A program made the position numbers and the translations under genes. The notes below the pieces were generated by a model. The model was not told where the DNA came from. It did not search any database and saw only the letters and a list, made by a program, of their open reading frames with translations. A stretch of 64,000 bases of DNA, from contig NZ_JAERRK010000012.1 of NCBI RefSeq assembly GCF_016741775.1, forward strand, positions 1 to 64,000. The letters are read 5' to 3'. Below, in pieces: positions 7,888-15,381 of this stretch; position 1 is the first letter of the stretch; the number at the start of each line of letters is the position of its first letter. This DNA comes from Streptomyces actinomycinicus. GTDB taxonomy: Bacteria > Actinomycetota > Actinomycetes > Streptomycetales > Streptomycetaceae.

Positions 7888-8238
7888 ATGGCCCGCTCGC
7901 TCGACGGACTGACACTCACCCCCGTCGCGGACCAAGCCCCAGGTCAGGTGGGCACCCGCACCCGGTTCGCCTACCACGAGAAGGACGGCGAGATCTGGGC
8001 CGAGTACGCGGGCGGGGACGTCGTACGGGGCCATCTGGTCGGTACCCGCGAGGGCGACCGGCTGGACTTCCGGTACGTCCAGCTCAGGACCGACGGGACG
8101 ACCGCCTCGGGACACTGTGTGTCCACGGTCGTGGAGCTGCCGGACGGGCGGGTGCGCCTGGAGGAGACCTGGGAGTGGGAGTCCCGGCCCGGGTCCGGTA
8201 CGAGTGTTGTGGAACAGCTCACCGAGCACGCCCCCTGA
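7888..8238 (+). CDS. Small conserved hypothetical protein, beta-rich
   Basis: A 116-residue soluble protein with no signal peptide or membrane segment. Its regular alternation (TRTRFAYHEKDGEIWAEYAGGDVVRGHLVGTREGDRLDFRY is a representative region at residues 24-64) suggests an antiparallel beta-barrel, perhaps lipocalin- or calycin-like. I do not recognise a function. The ATG at 7888 is divergent from the thiamine operon, so its promoter shares the spacer with the riboswitch region. The next gene starts 32 bases after its stop. Confidence 0.7.
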   Translation: MARSLDGLTLTPVADQAPGQVGTRTRFAYHEKDGEIWAEYAGGDVVRGHLVGTREGDRLDFRYVQLRTDGTTASGHCVSTVVELPDGRVRLEETWEWESRPGSGTSVVEQLTEHAP

Positions 8239-8264
8239 CTGACAGAACGTCAGTTGTCTATGGT
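8236..8264 (+). promoter_or_regulatory. Candidate promoter with embedded palindrome, upstream of the FAD reductase
   Basis: The -10-like TATGGT at 8259-8264 ends 6 bases before the GTG start at 8271, which would give a leaderless mRNA. A weak -35-like CTGACT lies about 18 bases upstream. Between them is the inverted repeat ACTGAC-N5-GTCAGT at 8238-8254, whose size and position suit a TetR-family operator. This is inference from spacing and symmetry only. Confidence 0.4.
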
Positions 8265-8270
8265 GATCGG

Positions 8271-9503
8271 GTGAGCGAGCAGACAGCGCAAGAGGGCACG
8301 TCACCGGGGCGGCGCGTGGTCGTCGTCGGTGCCGGCATGGCCGGGGTGCAGACCGCGGTCGCCCTGCGGGAGCAGGGCTTCCGGGACAGTGTGACCGTCA
8401 TCGGCGCCGAGCCGCACCAGCCGTACGACCGGCCGCCGCTGTCGAAGGCCGTGCTGCTCGGCAAGGCCGAGGACTCCGCGTTCGACGTCGACTTCGAGTC
8501 GCTCGGCGTCGAGCTGCGCCTGGGCTGCGAGGTGTACGGTCTGCGCCCGGCCGCCCGCGAGCTGGACACCGAGGCGGGCCCGGTGCCGTACGACGTCCTG
8601 GTCCTCGCGACCGGCGCCGAACCGATCACGCTGCCCGGCACCGAGGGCGTGCCCGGCGTCCACCTGCTGCGCACCCTGGACGACGCCGAACGGCTGCGGC
8701 CGGTCCTCGCCCGGCAGCACGACGTCGTGGTCGTCGGCGCCGGCTGGATCGGCGCGGAGTTCGCCACGGCCGCCCGCGAGGCCGGCTGCACGGTGACCGT
8801 CGTGGAGGCCGCCGACCGGCCGCTCGCCGGCGCCCTGCCCGCCGAGGTCGCCGCGCCCATGGCCGCCTGGTACGCCGACAGCGGCATCGAACTGCGCACC
8901 GGTGCGCGCGTGGAGCACATCGAGCCCGGCGTGGTGGTGCTCGTCGACGGCACCCGGCTGCCCGCGGGCGCCGTCGTGGTCGGCATCGGCGCCCGCCCCG
9001 CCACCGCCTGGCTGGCCGGGTCCGGCATCGGGCTGGGCGCGCACGGTGAGGTGCTCGCGGACGCTCATCTGCGTGCCTCCCTGCCGGACGTGTACGCCGT
9101 CGGCGACTGCGCCTCCTTCCCCTCGGCCCGCTACGGCGAGCGGCTGCTCGTCCACCACTGGGACAACGCCCTCCAGGGGCCGCGCACGGTCGCCGCGAAC
9201 GTCCTCGGTGAGACACCCGCGGTCTACGACCCGGTGCCGTACTTCTGGTCCGAGCAGTTCGGCCGGTTCGTGCAGTACGCCGGCCACCACGGCGCCGCCG
9301 AGCGCATGGTCTGGCGGGGCGACCCGGCGGGCCCGTCCTGGTCGGTGTGCTGGCTGCGCGAGGACCGCCTGGTCGCCCTGCTGGCGGTGGGCCGCCCCCG
9401 CGATCTGGCCCAGGGCCGCAGACTGATCGAATCGGGCCGCCCCATGAACCCGGAGGCCCTGGCGGACCCGGCCCGGCCTCTGAAGGACGCGACGGCCGAC
9501 TGA
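8271..9503 (+). CDS. FAD/NAD(P)-dependent ferredoxin-reductase-like oxidoreductase
   Basis: A 410-residue two-dinucleotide-fold flavoprotein. The N-terminal FAD motif is VVVVGAGMAGVQTA and the central NAD(P)H motif is VVVVGAGWIGAEFA. The second FAD motif is VYAVGDCASF, and a C-terminal reductase domain carries the FVQYAGHH region. It resembles reductases that pass electrons from NAD(P)H to a ferredoxin, rubredoxin or Rieske partner, often for P450 or ring-hydroxylating oxygenases. No partner gene is adjacent. The start is GTG at 8271, with no Shine-Dalgarno but a -10-like box 6 bases upstream. Confidence 0.88.
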   Translation: MSEQTAQEGTSPGRRVVVVGAGMAGVQTAVALREQGFRDSVTVIGAEPHQPYDRPPLSKAVLLGKAEDSAFDVDFESLGVELRLGCEVYGLRPAARELDTEAGPVPYDVLVLATGAEPITLPGTEGVPGVHLLRTLDDAERLRPVLARQHDVVVVGAGWIGAEFATAAREAGCTVTVVEAADRPLAGALPAEVAAPMAAWYADSGIELRTGARVEHIEPGVVVLVDGTRLPAGAVVVGIGARPATAWLAGSGIGLGAHGEVLADAHLRASLPDVYAVGDCASFPSARYGERLLVHHWDNALQGPRTVAANVLGETPAVYDPVPYFWSEQFGRFVQYAGHHGAAERMVWRGDPAGPSWSVCWLREDRLVALLAVGRPRDLAQGRRLIESGRPMNPEALADPARPLKDATAD

Positions 9504-9627
9504 CCCACGCGGCGGGGGGCAGCGCCCCGAAAGGGCCCGGGGGAACCTGCGCGACCAGCCACGACGGCGCCGCACCCGAAGGGCGACCGATCGCGGCCGG
9601 TCCGGCTGAGCGCCTACGCTAGGTGGC

Positions 9628-9993
9628 GTGACCGAGATTGACGCAAAGATCGATGCTCTCGTCCCCGCCTGGCTCACCCTGCCCGACATCGCCGAGATGC
9701 TCGGCGTCGAGGTGACGCGTGTCCGGCAGCTGGTCAAGGAGGGCCAGCTCGTCGCCGTACGCCGAGGTGAGAACAGGGCGCTGCACGTCCCCGCCGCCTT
9801 CATCGACGGCGACAAGGTCGTCAAGGGCCTGGCCGGGACCCTGACGCTCCTGCGGGACGACGGCTTCACGGTCGAAGAGATGATCGAGTGGCTCTTCACC
9901 CCCGACCCGACCCTGCCCGGCACCCCCGCGCAGGCCCTGAGCGAGAATCGCGGCACGGAGGTGAAGCGCCGCGCCCAGGCGCTCGCCGTCTGA
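9628..9993 (+). CDS. Rv2175c-like winged-helix DNA-binding protein
   Basis: This 121-residue protein has an N-terminal helix-turn-helix (LTLPDIAEMLGVEVTRVRQLVKEGQ, residues about 16-40) and a C-terminal helical region (TVEEMIEWLF). It resembles mycobacterial Rv2175c, a DNA-binding protein that is a substrate of the kinase PknL. The PASTA kinase at 3381-5309 may be its partner here, though the thiamine operon and two other genes lie between. The start is GTG at 9628. TACGCT ends 7 bases before it, so a leaderless transcript is possible. Its regulon is unknown. Confidence 0.82.
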   Translation: MTEIDAKIDALVPAWLTLPDIAEMLGVEVTRVRQLVKEGQLVAVRRGENRALHVPAAFIDGDKVVKGLAGTLTLLRDDGFTVEEMIEWLFTPDPTLPGTPAQALSENRGTEVKRRAQALAV

Positions 9994-10010
9994 GGCGACC
10001 CGCACCAGGA

Positions 10011-10043
10011 GGTGGCGTGCGGGCCGGGAGCCCGTACGCCACC
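10011..10043 (+). terminator. Hairpin between the Rv2175c-like gene and thiE
   Basis: GGTGGCGTGCGGG pairs with CCCGTACGCCACC (13 bp with one G-T pair) across a 7-base loop. It begins 18 bases after the upstream stop codon and ends 41 bases before thiE. There is no T run, so it could be a Streptomyces-style terminator or a structured thiE leader. Confidence 0.45.
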
Positions 10044-10084
10044 GCCGGCACCGCCAGGTACACCGACCCCGGGGGGACCCACGC

Positions 10085-10732
10085 ATGTCCGACACAGCCC
10101 GCGCCGCGCTCGCCGGCGCCCGCCTGTACCTCTGCACGGACGCCCGCAGGCGCCAGGGCGATCTGCCCGAGTTCCTGGACGCGGTCCTGGCCGGCGGTGT
10201 CGACATCGTGCAGCTGCGCGACAAGGGCATGGAGGCCGCCGAGGAACTGGAGCACCTGCGGGTGTTCGCCGACGCCTGCGCCCGGCACGGCAAGCTGCTC
10301 GCGGTCAACGACCGGGCGGACGTCGCCCACGCGGCCCGCGCAGACGTGCTGCATCTGGGCCAGGGCGACCTTCCGGTCCCGGCCGCCCGGGCGATCCTCG
10401 GCCAGGACGTCCTGATCGGCCGCTCCACGCACGCCGAGGCCGAGGCCACCGCTGCCGCCGCCCAGGAGGGCGTGGACTACTTCTGCACCGGCCCCTGCTG
10501 GCCCACGCCGACCAAGCCGGGCCGGCACGCCCCCGGCCTCGACCTGGTCCGCCACACGGCGGGCCTCGGCACCGACCGCCCCTGGTTCGCCATCGGCGGC
10601 ATCGACCTCGGCAACCTCGACCAGGTGCTGGACGCGGGCGCCCGCCGGGTGGTGGTGGTCCGTGCGATCACCGAGGCGGACGACCCGGGCGCGGCGGCGT
10701 CGGAGTTCGCGAAGCGACTGCGGCAGGCCTGA
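10085..10732 (+). CDS. thiE: Thiamine-phosphate synthase ThiE
   Basis: A 215-residue TIM-barrel enzyme that joins the pyrimidine (HMP-PP) and thiazole phosphate moieties to form thiamine phosphate. Family motifs are clear: VQLRDKGME, AVNDRADVA, VLHLGQGDLPV, IGRSTHAEAE, FCTGPCWPTPTKPG and FAIGGID. The ATG at 10085 is preceded by GGGGGGA. It is separate from the thiOSG operon and on the opposite strand, and I see no thi box in front of it. Confidence 0.96.
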   Translation: MSDTARAALAGARLYLCTDARRRQGDLPEFLDAVLAGGVDIVQLRDKGMEAAEELEHLRVFADACARHGKLLAVNDRADVAHAARADVLHLGQGDLPVPAARAILGQDVLIGRSTHAEAEATAAAAQEGVDYFCTGPCWPTPTKPGRHAPGLDLVRHTAGLGTDRPWFAIGGIDLGNLDQVLDAGARRVVVVRAITEADDPGAAASEFAKRLRQA

Positions 10733-10804
10733 CGCCGCCTGTCCGGAAATCTGTCCAAGGGGTGGACAGTAAGTCGACAATTCGGGCAAATTTCCGATGT
10801 GCGG

Positions 10805-10833
10805 TTGGGGGACCGCCCTGCCCTGGCTAACCT
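10805..10833 (+). promoter_or_regulatory. Candidate vegetative promoter giving a leaderless metF transcript
   Basis: TTGGGG (10805-10810), a 17-base spacer and TAACCT (10828-10833) fit an HrdB-type promoter. The -10 box ends only 6 bases before the metF ATG and there is no Shine-Dalgarno, so the transcript probably begins at or next to the start codon. Confidence 0.45.
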
Positions 10834-10839
10834 GCCGGT

Positions 10840-11763
10840 ATGGCCCTCGGAACCGCATCCACCAGGACTGATCGCGCACGCACCGTGCGCGACATCCTCG
10901 CCTCCGGCAAGACGACGTACTCCTTCGAGTTCTACGCGCCGAAGACGCCCAAGGGCGAGCGGAGCCTGTGGAACGCGCTGCGCAGGGTCGAGGCCGTGGC
11001 CCCCGACTTCGTTTCCGTCACCTACGGCGCCGGCGGCACCACGCGCACGACCACGGTCCGCGAGACGCAGCAGATCGTCGTCGATACCACGCTCACGCCG
11101 GTCGCCCACCTGACCGCGGTCGACCACTCCATCGCCGAACTGCGCAACATCATCGGCCAGTACGCGGACGCCGGCATCCGCAACATCCTCGCCGTGCGCG
11201 GCGACCCGCCCGGCGACCCGATGGGCGACTGGGTCCCGCACCCGCGGGGCCTGACCTACGCGGCGGAACTCGTCCGGCTCATCAAGGAGTCGGGCGACTT
11301 CTGCGTGGGCGTCGCCGCCTTCCCCGAGATGCATCCGCGTTCCACGGACTGGGACACCGACGTCCGGCACTTCGTCGACAAGTGCCGCGCGGGTGCCGAC
11401 TACGCCATCACACAGATGTTCTTCCAGCCGGAGTCGTACCTGCGGCTGCGCGACCGGGTGGCGGCCGCGGGCTGCGACACCCCGGTCATCCCCGAGGTCC
11501 TGCCGGTCACGAGCGTGAAGATGCTGGAACGGGTGCCGAAGCTCAGCACGGCGCTGTTCCCGGACGCCCTGAAAGAGCGCATCCTCACAGCGAAGGACGA
11601 TCCGGCGGCGGTACGCTCCATCGGTATCGAGTTCGCCACGGAGTTCTGCGCTCGGCTGCTTGCCGAGGGGGTGCCCGGACTGCACTTCATCACGCTCAAC
11701 AACTCCACGGCGACCCTGGAGATCTACGAGAACCTGGGCCTGCACCACACCCGGCAGGCCTAG
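10840..11763 (+). CDS. metF: Methylenetetrahydrofolate reductase (MetF type)
   Basis: A 307-residue flavin-dependent TIM-barrel enzyme that reduces 5,10-methylene-THF to 5-methyl-THF for methionine synthesis. Glu30 in TYSFEFYAPK is the expected catalytic glutamate. The motifs VSVTYGAGG, HLTAVDHS, NILAVRGDPPG, DYAITQMFF and a C-terminal PGLHFITLNNS are present. There is no regulatory SAM domain, as usual in bacteria. The ATG at 10840 appears to be used without a leader. Confidence 0.95.
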   Translation: MALGTASTRTDRARTVRDILASGKTTYSFEFYAPKTPKGERSLWNALRRVEAVAPDFVSVTYGAGGTTRTTTVRETQQIVVDTTLTPVAHLTAVDHSIAELRNIIGQYADAGIRNILAVRGDPPGDPMGDWVPHPRGLTYAAELVRLIKESGDFCVGVAAFPEMHPRSTDWDTDVRHFVDKCRAGADYAITQMFFQPESYLRLRDRVAAAGCDTPVIPEVLPVTSVKMLERVPKLSTALFPDALKERILTAKDDPAAVRSIGIEFATEFCARLLAEGVPGLHFITLNNSTATLEIYENLGLHHTRQA

Positions 11764-11819
11764 ACCGGCCGCCCCGCAATACGACACACTGCGTAGCGGT
11801 CACTGGGAGAGGGGCGTAC

Positions 11820-12761
11820 ATGGGCTGGACGGTCCTCTACATCGCGTTCGGCATCGTCGCGCTGTGGTTGCTGGGCGAGGTGCTGCTGCAGTACAAGGCG
11901 CGCCTGCGCTGGCGCCTTCTCGCCTTCGCCGGCTTCCTCGGCGTCGTGCTCGGTGTGCTGATGCACTCGGTGATCGTGATCGGGCTGGGCGCGATCGCCT
12001 TCGCGGTCGGCCAGACCTGGGTCACGCTGTCGTTCCGCCGCGGCTTCGCCGCCGGCTGGGCGGTCAAGCGGCCCGACGCCGAGGCCGGCGGCGGCAGCAA
12101 GCGCCGCCGCGGCCGGGCGGACCGGCACGACGAGGGCCCGCTGGACACCGACCCGGAGTTCGGCGACCCCGCCGACGAGCAGGCCGCCGACGGCTACGGC
12201 CGCGGCCAGACGCACGGCGACCACGGCGACCACGACGACTACGACCGCGACGACGTCTTCACGCCGGCACCCTCGCGCACGGCGGCCGAGCCCACGGCCG
12301 CCGAGAGCACCGCCGTCTACGAGCCGCTGCCCCTCCCCGACGACACCGGCAACTACGGCGTCTACGGCGACACCGCCTACGCGAACGCCCAGCAGCCCCA
12401 GGTCGCCGCCCAGCAGAGCTACGCCTACGACTACTCCGGCTACGCCCAGCAGGGCTACGGCTACGACAGCGCGGGCCAGCAGGGCTACGCCAACTACTCC
12501 GACCCGTACATCGGCAGCCAGTCCTACGGCTCCTACGACCAGGGCTACGGCCAGCCGTACGGGCAGCAGCAGGGCTACGCCCAGGACCCGTACGCCACCG
12601 GCGGCTACGGCGAGACCCCGGCCGGCGGGGTGTGGGTGCCGCAGCAGCGCACCGACGAGGCCTACGGCGGCGAGCTGCCGCAGGAGCAGCCGTACCCGCA
12701 CCAGGCGGGCGGACAGCAACCGCAGCCCGGCCCCGGATACGACGAGCAGTACCGCTTCTGA
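11820..12761 (+). CDS. Membrane protein with Tyr/Gln/Gly-rich low-complexity tail
   Basis: This 313-residue protein has two or three N-terminal hydrophobic segments (about residues 3-22, 32-55 and 57-72). A basic stretch (KRRRGRAD) follows, then an acidic His/Asp-rich linker, then a long C-terminal region dominated by Tyr, Gln, Gly, Ser and Ala with repeated QQGYG/QQGYA motifs. The tail is presumably cytoplasmic and disordered, and similar compositions drive self-association in other proteins. The ATG at 11820 follows GGGAGAGGGG. I do not recognise a function. It lies 56 bases after metF but looks unrelated. Confidence 0.75.
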   Translation: MGWTVLYIAFGIVALWLLGEVLLQYKARLRWRLLAFAGFLGVVLGVLMHSVIVIGLGAIAFAVGQTWVTLSFRRGFAAGWAVKRPDAEAGGGSKRRRGRADRHDEGPLDTDPEFGDPADEQAADGYGRGQTHGDHGDHDDYDRDDVFTPAPSRTAAEPTAAESTAVYEPLPLPDDTGNYGVYGDTAYANAQQPQVAAQQSYAYDYSGYAQQGYGYDSAGQQGYANYSDPYIGSQSYGSYDQGYGQPYGQQQGYAQDPYATGGYGETPAGGVWVPQQRTDEAYGGELPQEQPYPHQAGGQQPQPGPGYDEQYRF

Positions 12762-12807
12762 GCCCTCCGGGGCCCCGGCCCCGCCACGGGCTCACACCGG
12801 GTCCGGG

Positions 12808-14319
12808 TCACTGGGAGCCGCGGAACTCCGGGCCCTCCACGATCAGGCCGGCCACCAGTGCGCCCGACATGCCGGCGTGCGGGAGGCCGCCGCCCGGGTG
12901 GGACCAGCCGCCGACCCGGTACAGCCCGGGCAGCCGGGTGGTGTTCGACGGGTGCAGGAAGCGGCCTCGGCCGGCGGCGAGGGCGGGCGCGGGCACGGCC
13001 CCGGACCGGGCGCCCGTCTCGGCCTCGGTGTCGCCGGGCGCTCGTACCTCGTGCCACAGCACACGCTCGCGCAGTCCCGGCACCGCGCGCTCGGCCGCCT
13101 GGAGGAGGAAGTCCGTGTACCGCCGGACCGTCTCGTCGTCGTCCCAGTCGGCCTCGGCGGACACCGTGGCGGACAGCACCGCCGACTCGTGCTCCTCGTC
13201 GGGCCGCAGTGCCGGGTCGTCGGGGCGCAGCACGGTCACCGTCGGACAGCGGGGCTCGTCGCCGCCGGGCGAGGCCAGGAAGTCCCACTCCGACTCGGGG
13301 GCCGCCGGATGAACGACCGTGCGGTGGACGGCTCCTGGCTGCCGCCGGCCGCGCAGGGCGAGCAGCAGCGTGAACCGGGCGGGCGGGGTGGCGCCGGGGT
13401 CGGCCCGGACGTCGCCCTCGTCGTCCAGGTGATGGTCCGTCAGTGCCCGCAGCAGCGCCGGGTGCACGTCCGCCACGACGTGGTCCGCTTCGGCGGCACT
13501 GCCGTCGGCCAGTTCCACCCCCGCGGCCCGGCCGTCCTTCTCGCGGATCCGGGTGACCTCGGCACCGAAGACGAACTCGACCCGCCGTTCCAGGCAGCGC
13601 TCGTACACCGCGCGCGCCAGTTCACGGATCCCGCCGCGTACGTACCAGGTGCCGAAGGCATGCTCCATGTACGGCAGCACGGCCGCGGCGGCCGGAGCGG
13701 ACCAGGGCGCGAGGCCGTACGCGAGCGCGTGGCTCATGAGGATGCCCTCGAGCCGGTCGTCACGCAGTTCCCAGGAGCCGATCTCGGCCAGGGTCCCGGC
13801 CCGCCGGGTACGCAGCAGCCGCTTGTGCGGGACCGCCGGGTACGGCTCCTTGTCGGCCAGCACCCGCCAGTTGGGCCACAGCGGTTCCTCCAGCAGCGGC
13901 CGGCGCGTGCGGTCCCAGGCCTCGCGGGCCCGCACCAGGAAGTCGCCCCACCGCCCGCCCGTCCCCGCGCCGAGCGCCTCGTCCAGGGCCGCGACCACAC
14001 CGGCGCGGGAGGCGTTCGGCAGCGTCACCTCAGTGCCGTCCGCGAAGACGTGCCGGGCAGACGGGTCGACCTGGACCAGCTCGACGCAGTCCTCCAGCGG
14101 CTTCTTGCCGGTCTTGACGAACAGGTCGCGGTACACCGCAGGCAGGGTCAGCAGTCCCGGGCCCGTGTCGAAGCGGAAACCGTCCCGCTCGAACCGGCGC
14201 ACCGCACCGCCGTACGTCTCCGTCCGCTCGTACACCGTCACCCGGTGGCCGGCGACGGCCAGCCGGGCAGCAGCCGCCATCGCGCCCATGCCGGCGCCGA
14301 TCACCGCAATCCGTGCCAT
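12808..14319 (-). CDS. Phytoene-dehydrogenase-like FAD oxidoreductase (CrtI family)
   Basis: This roughly 503-residue flavoprotein has the FAD motif IAVIGAGMGAMAAAARLA at the N-terminus and the CrtI-type segment FDTGPGLLTLPAVYRDLF. The C-terminal signature is GLYRVGGWSHPGGGLPHAGMSGALVA. It likely desaturates or isomerises a polyprenoid or related lipid. No other carotenoid gene (crtB, crtE, crtY) is nearby, so the substrate is uncertain. I placed the start at the ATG at 14319, close to the Rossmann motif. A GTG at 14343 would add 8 residues. Confidence 0.85.
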   Translation of the reverse strand: MARIAVIGAGMGAMAAAARLAVAGHRVTVYERTETYGGAVRRFERDGFRFDTGPGLLTLPAVYRDLFVKTGKKPLEDCVELVQVDPSARHVFADGTEVTLPNASRAGVVAALDEALGAGTGGRWGDFLVRAREAWDRTRRPLLEEPLWPNWRVLADKEPYPAVPHKRLLRTRRAGTLAEIGSWELRDDRLEGILMSHALAYGLAPWSAPAAAAVLPYMEHAFGTWYVRGGIRELARAVYERCLERRVEFVFGAEVTRIREKDGRAAGVELADGSAAEADHVVADVHPALLRALTDHHLDDEGDVRADPGATPPARFTLLLALRGRRQPGAVHRTVVHPAAPESEWDFLASPGGDEPRCPTVTVLRPDDPALRPDEEHESAVLSATVSAEADWDDDETVRRYTDFLLQAAERAVPGLRERVLWHEVRAPGDTEAETGARSGAVPAPALAAGRGRFLHPSNTTRLPGLYRVGGWSHPGGGLPHAGMSGALVAGLIVEGPEFRGSQ

Positions 14320-14377
14320 GCCTGCGACTTTATCGACCGCCACCGACAGTCCGGCCGCCGGGCGGCTGCGGCGCAGG

Positions 14378-15022
14378 TCAAGGGGACCGTGAGGCCAGGC
14401 GCCGCTCCTCGCGCCGCTGGGCCCGGCGGCGCAGGAAGCGCCGGATGCGGGAGATGAGGAAGACCAGGGTCAGCAGCCCGCCCGCCAGCAGGACGGCCGC
14501 GATGATCGCCGCCGCCCGCGGATGGAACATCGCGAACGCGACGATCGCGCCGACGCCGAGGTCCTCGGCGGCGCTCAGCACGAAGTTGCTGAACGGCTCG
14601 GGCGAGGTGTTGACCGCCATCCGGGTCCCGGCCTTGACGGTGTGGCTGGCCAGCGCCGTCGACCCGCCCACCAGGCCGGCCGTCACGTCCGAGAGCGAGC
14701 CGCTGTGCCCGGCGAGCAGCGCCCCCACCCAGGCGCCCGCGAGCGGCCGGACCACGGTGTGGACCGAGTCCCAGACGGAGTCGACGTAGGGGATCTTGTC
14801 GGCGACGGCCTCGCACAGGAACAGCACGCCGGCGGCGATCAGCACCTCGGGGCGCTGCAACGTCTGCGGGACGTCGTCGCTCATCCCCGTCGCGCCGAAG
14901 AGACCGAGCAGCAGCACCACCGCGTAGGCGTTGATGCCGCTGGCCCAGCCGCTGGTGAAGACCAGGGGGAGTACGGACACGAAGGCGATCGTAGCCAGCC
15001 GGGCGGCCGGAGTCGTGGGCAT
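14378..15022 (-). CDS. DUF4126-type integral membrane protein
   Basis: A 214-residue protein with about five hydrophobic helices, including glycine-rich turns (SGWASGINAYAVVLLLGL) and the conserved GWASGINAY and EAVADKIPYVDS motifs of DUF4126. The C-terminus is a strongly basic tail (RIRRFLRRRAQRREERRL) that should lie in the cytoplasm. The ATG at 15022 is 13 bases from a perfect 18-bp palindrome that probably controls it. The stop lies 59 bases upstream of the oxidoreductase start, so cotranscription with it is possible. Function unknown. Confidence 0.8.
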   Translation of the reverse strand: MPTTPAARLATIAFVSVLPLVFTSGWASGINAYAVVLLLGLFGATGMSDDVPQTLQRPEVLIAAGVLFLCEAVADKIPYVDSVWDSVHTVVRPLAGAWVGALLAGHSGSLSDVTAGLVGGSTALASHTVKAGTRMAVNTSPEPFSNFVLSAAEDLGVGAIVAFAMFHPRAAAIIAAVLLAGGLLTLVFLISRIRRFLRRRAQRREERRLASRSP

Positions 15023-15034
15023 GCGCGCGGACGG

Positions 15035-15052
15035 CTGAGTACGCGTACTCAG
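15035..15052. promoter_or_regulatory. Perfect 18-bp palindrome upstream of the DUF4126 gene
   Basis: CTGAGTACGCGTACTCAG is fully self-complementary and lies 13 bases before the start codon at 15022. A further half-site TGAGTAC occurs at 15062-15068. It is probably an operator overlapping the promoter or leader. Its core (AGTACGC) recalls the bfr palindrome at 958-982, but whether one regulator binds both is unknown. Confidence 0.6.
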
Positions 15053-15381
15053 AGAGCCGATTGAGTACCTGCACGGATGGGACGGCCGGCCCTGGGACGA
15101 GAGAGTGGAGGCACGGCAGGGGGCGTGGCCCGGCACCGACGACACGGGGCGGCGGAACGGCGCCCGCCCCCCGGCCGCTCCTTCCGCCGATCCGTCGGCG
15201 GAAGCGAGACACGGGGGTCCCGGGGGGAAGACCACCACGGGGGTCCGCACGGGGGAGCCCGTACGGCAGTACGGGCGGCACGGGGGAGCACGGGGGAGTA
15301 CGGGGGAGCACGGGGAACGGAAGGCGCCGGTCCGGCAGCGGACCGGCGCCTTCGGTGTGCGCCCGGAGCGGCTCCCCGCGC
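15053..15381. repeat. Intergenic spacer with G-rich 10-bp tandem repeat
   Basis: Within this spacer the unit CGGGGGAGYA recurs with an exact 10-bp period at 15281-15315 (three full units and a partial). Similar CACGGGGG blocks lie at 15211-15256. Four consecutive G4-5 tracts with 5-base gaps meet the usual G-quadruplex pattern on the plus strand. I see no convincing gene here. Confidence 0.6.
15321..15352 (-). terminator. Terminator hairpin after the TetR gene
   Basis: AAGGCGCCGGTCCG and CGGACCGGCGCCTT form a perfect 14-bp stem with a GCAG loop, 30 bases beyond the TetR stop codon. T-poor strong hairpins like this are common Streptomyces terminators. Confidence 0.75.

Noticed and set aside
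10733..10839. A second TPP riboswitch or SAM riboswitch around thiE/metF
   Set aside because: No thi-box (CTGAGA/ACCTGA) or SAM aptamer core is visible. The metF promoter leaves no room for a leader.
12808..14319. Carotenoid biosynthesis cluster
   Set aside because: Only a CrtI-like oxidoreductase is present. No crtE, crtB, crtY or crtU genes flank it.
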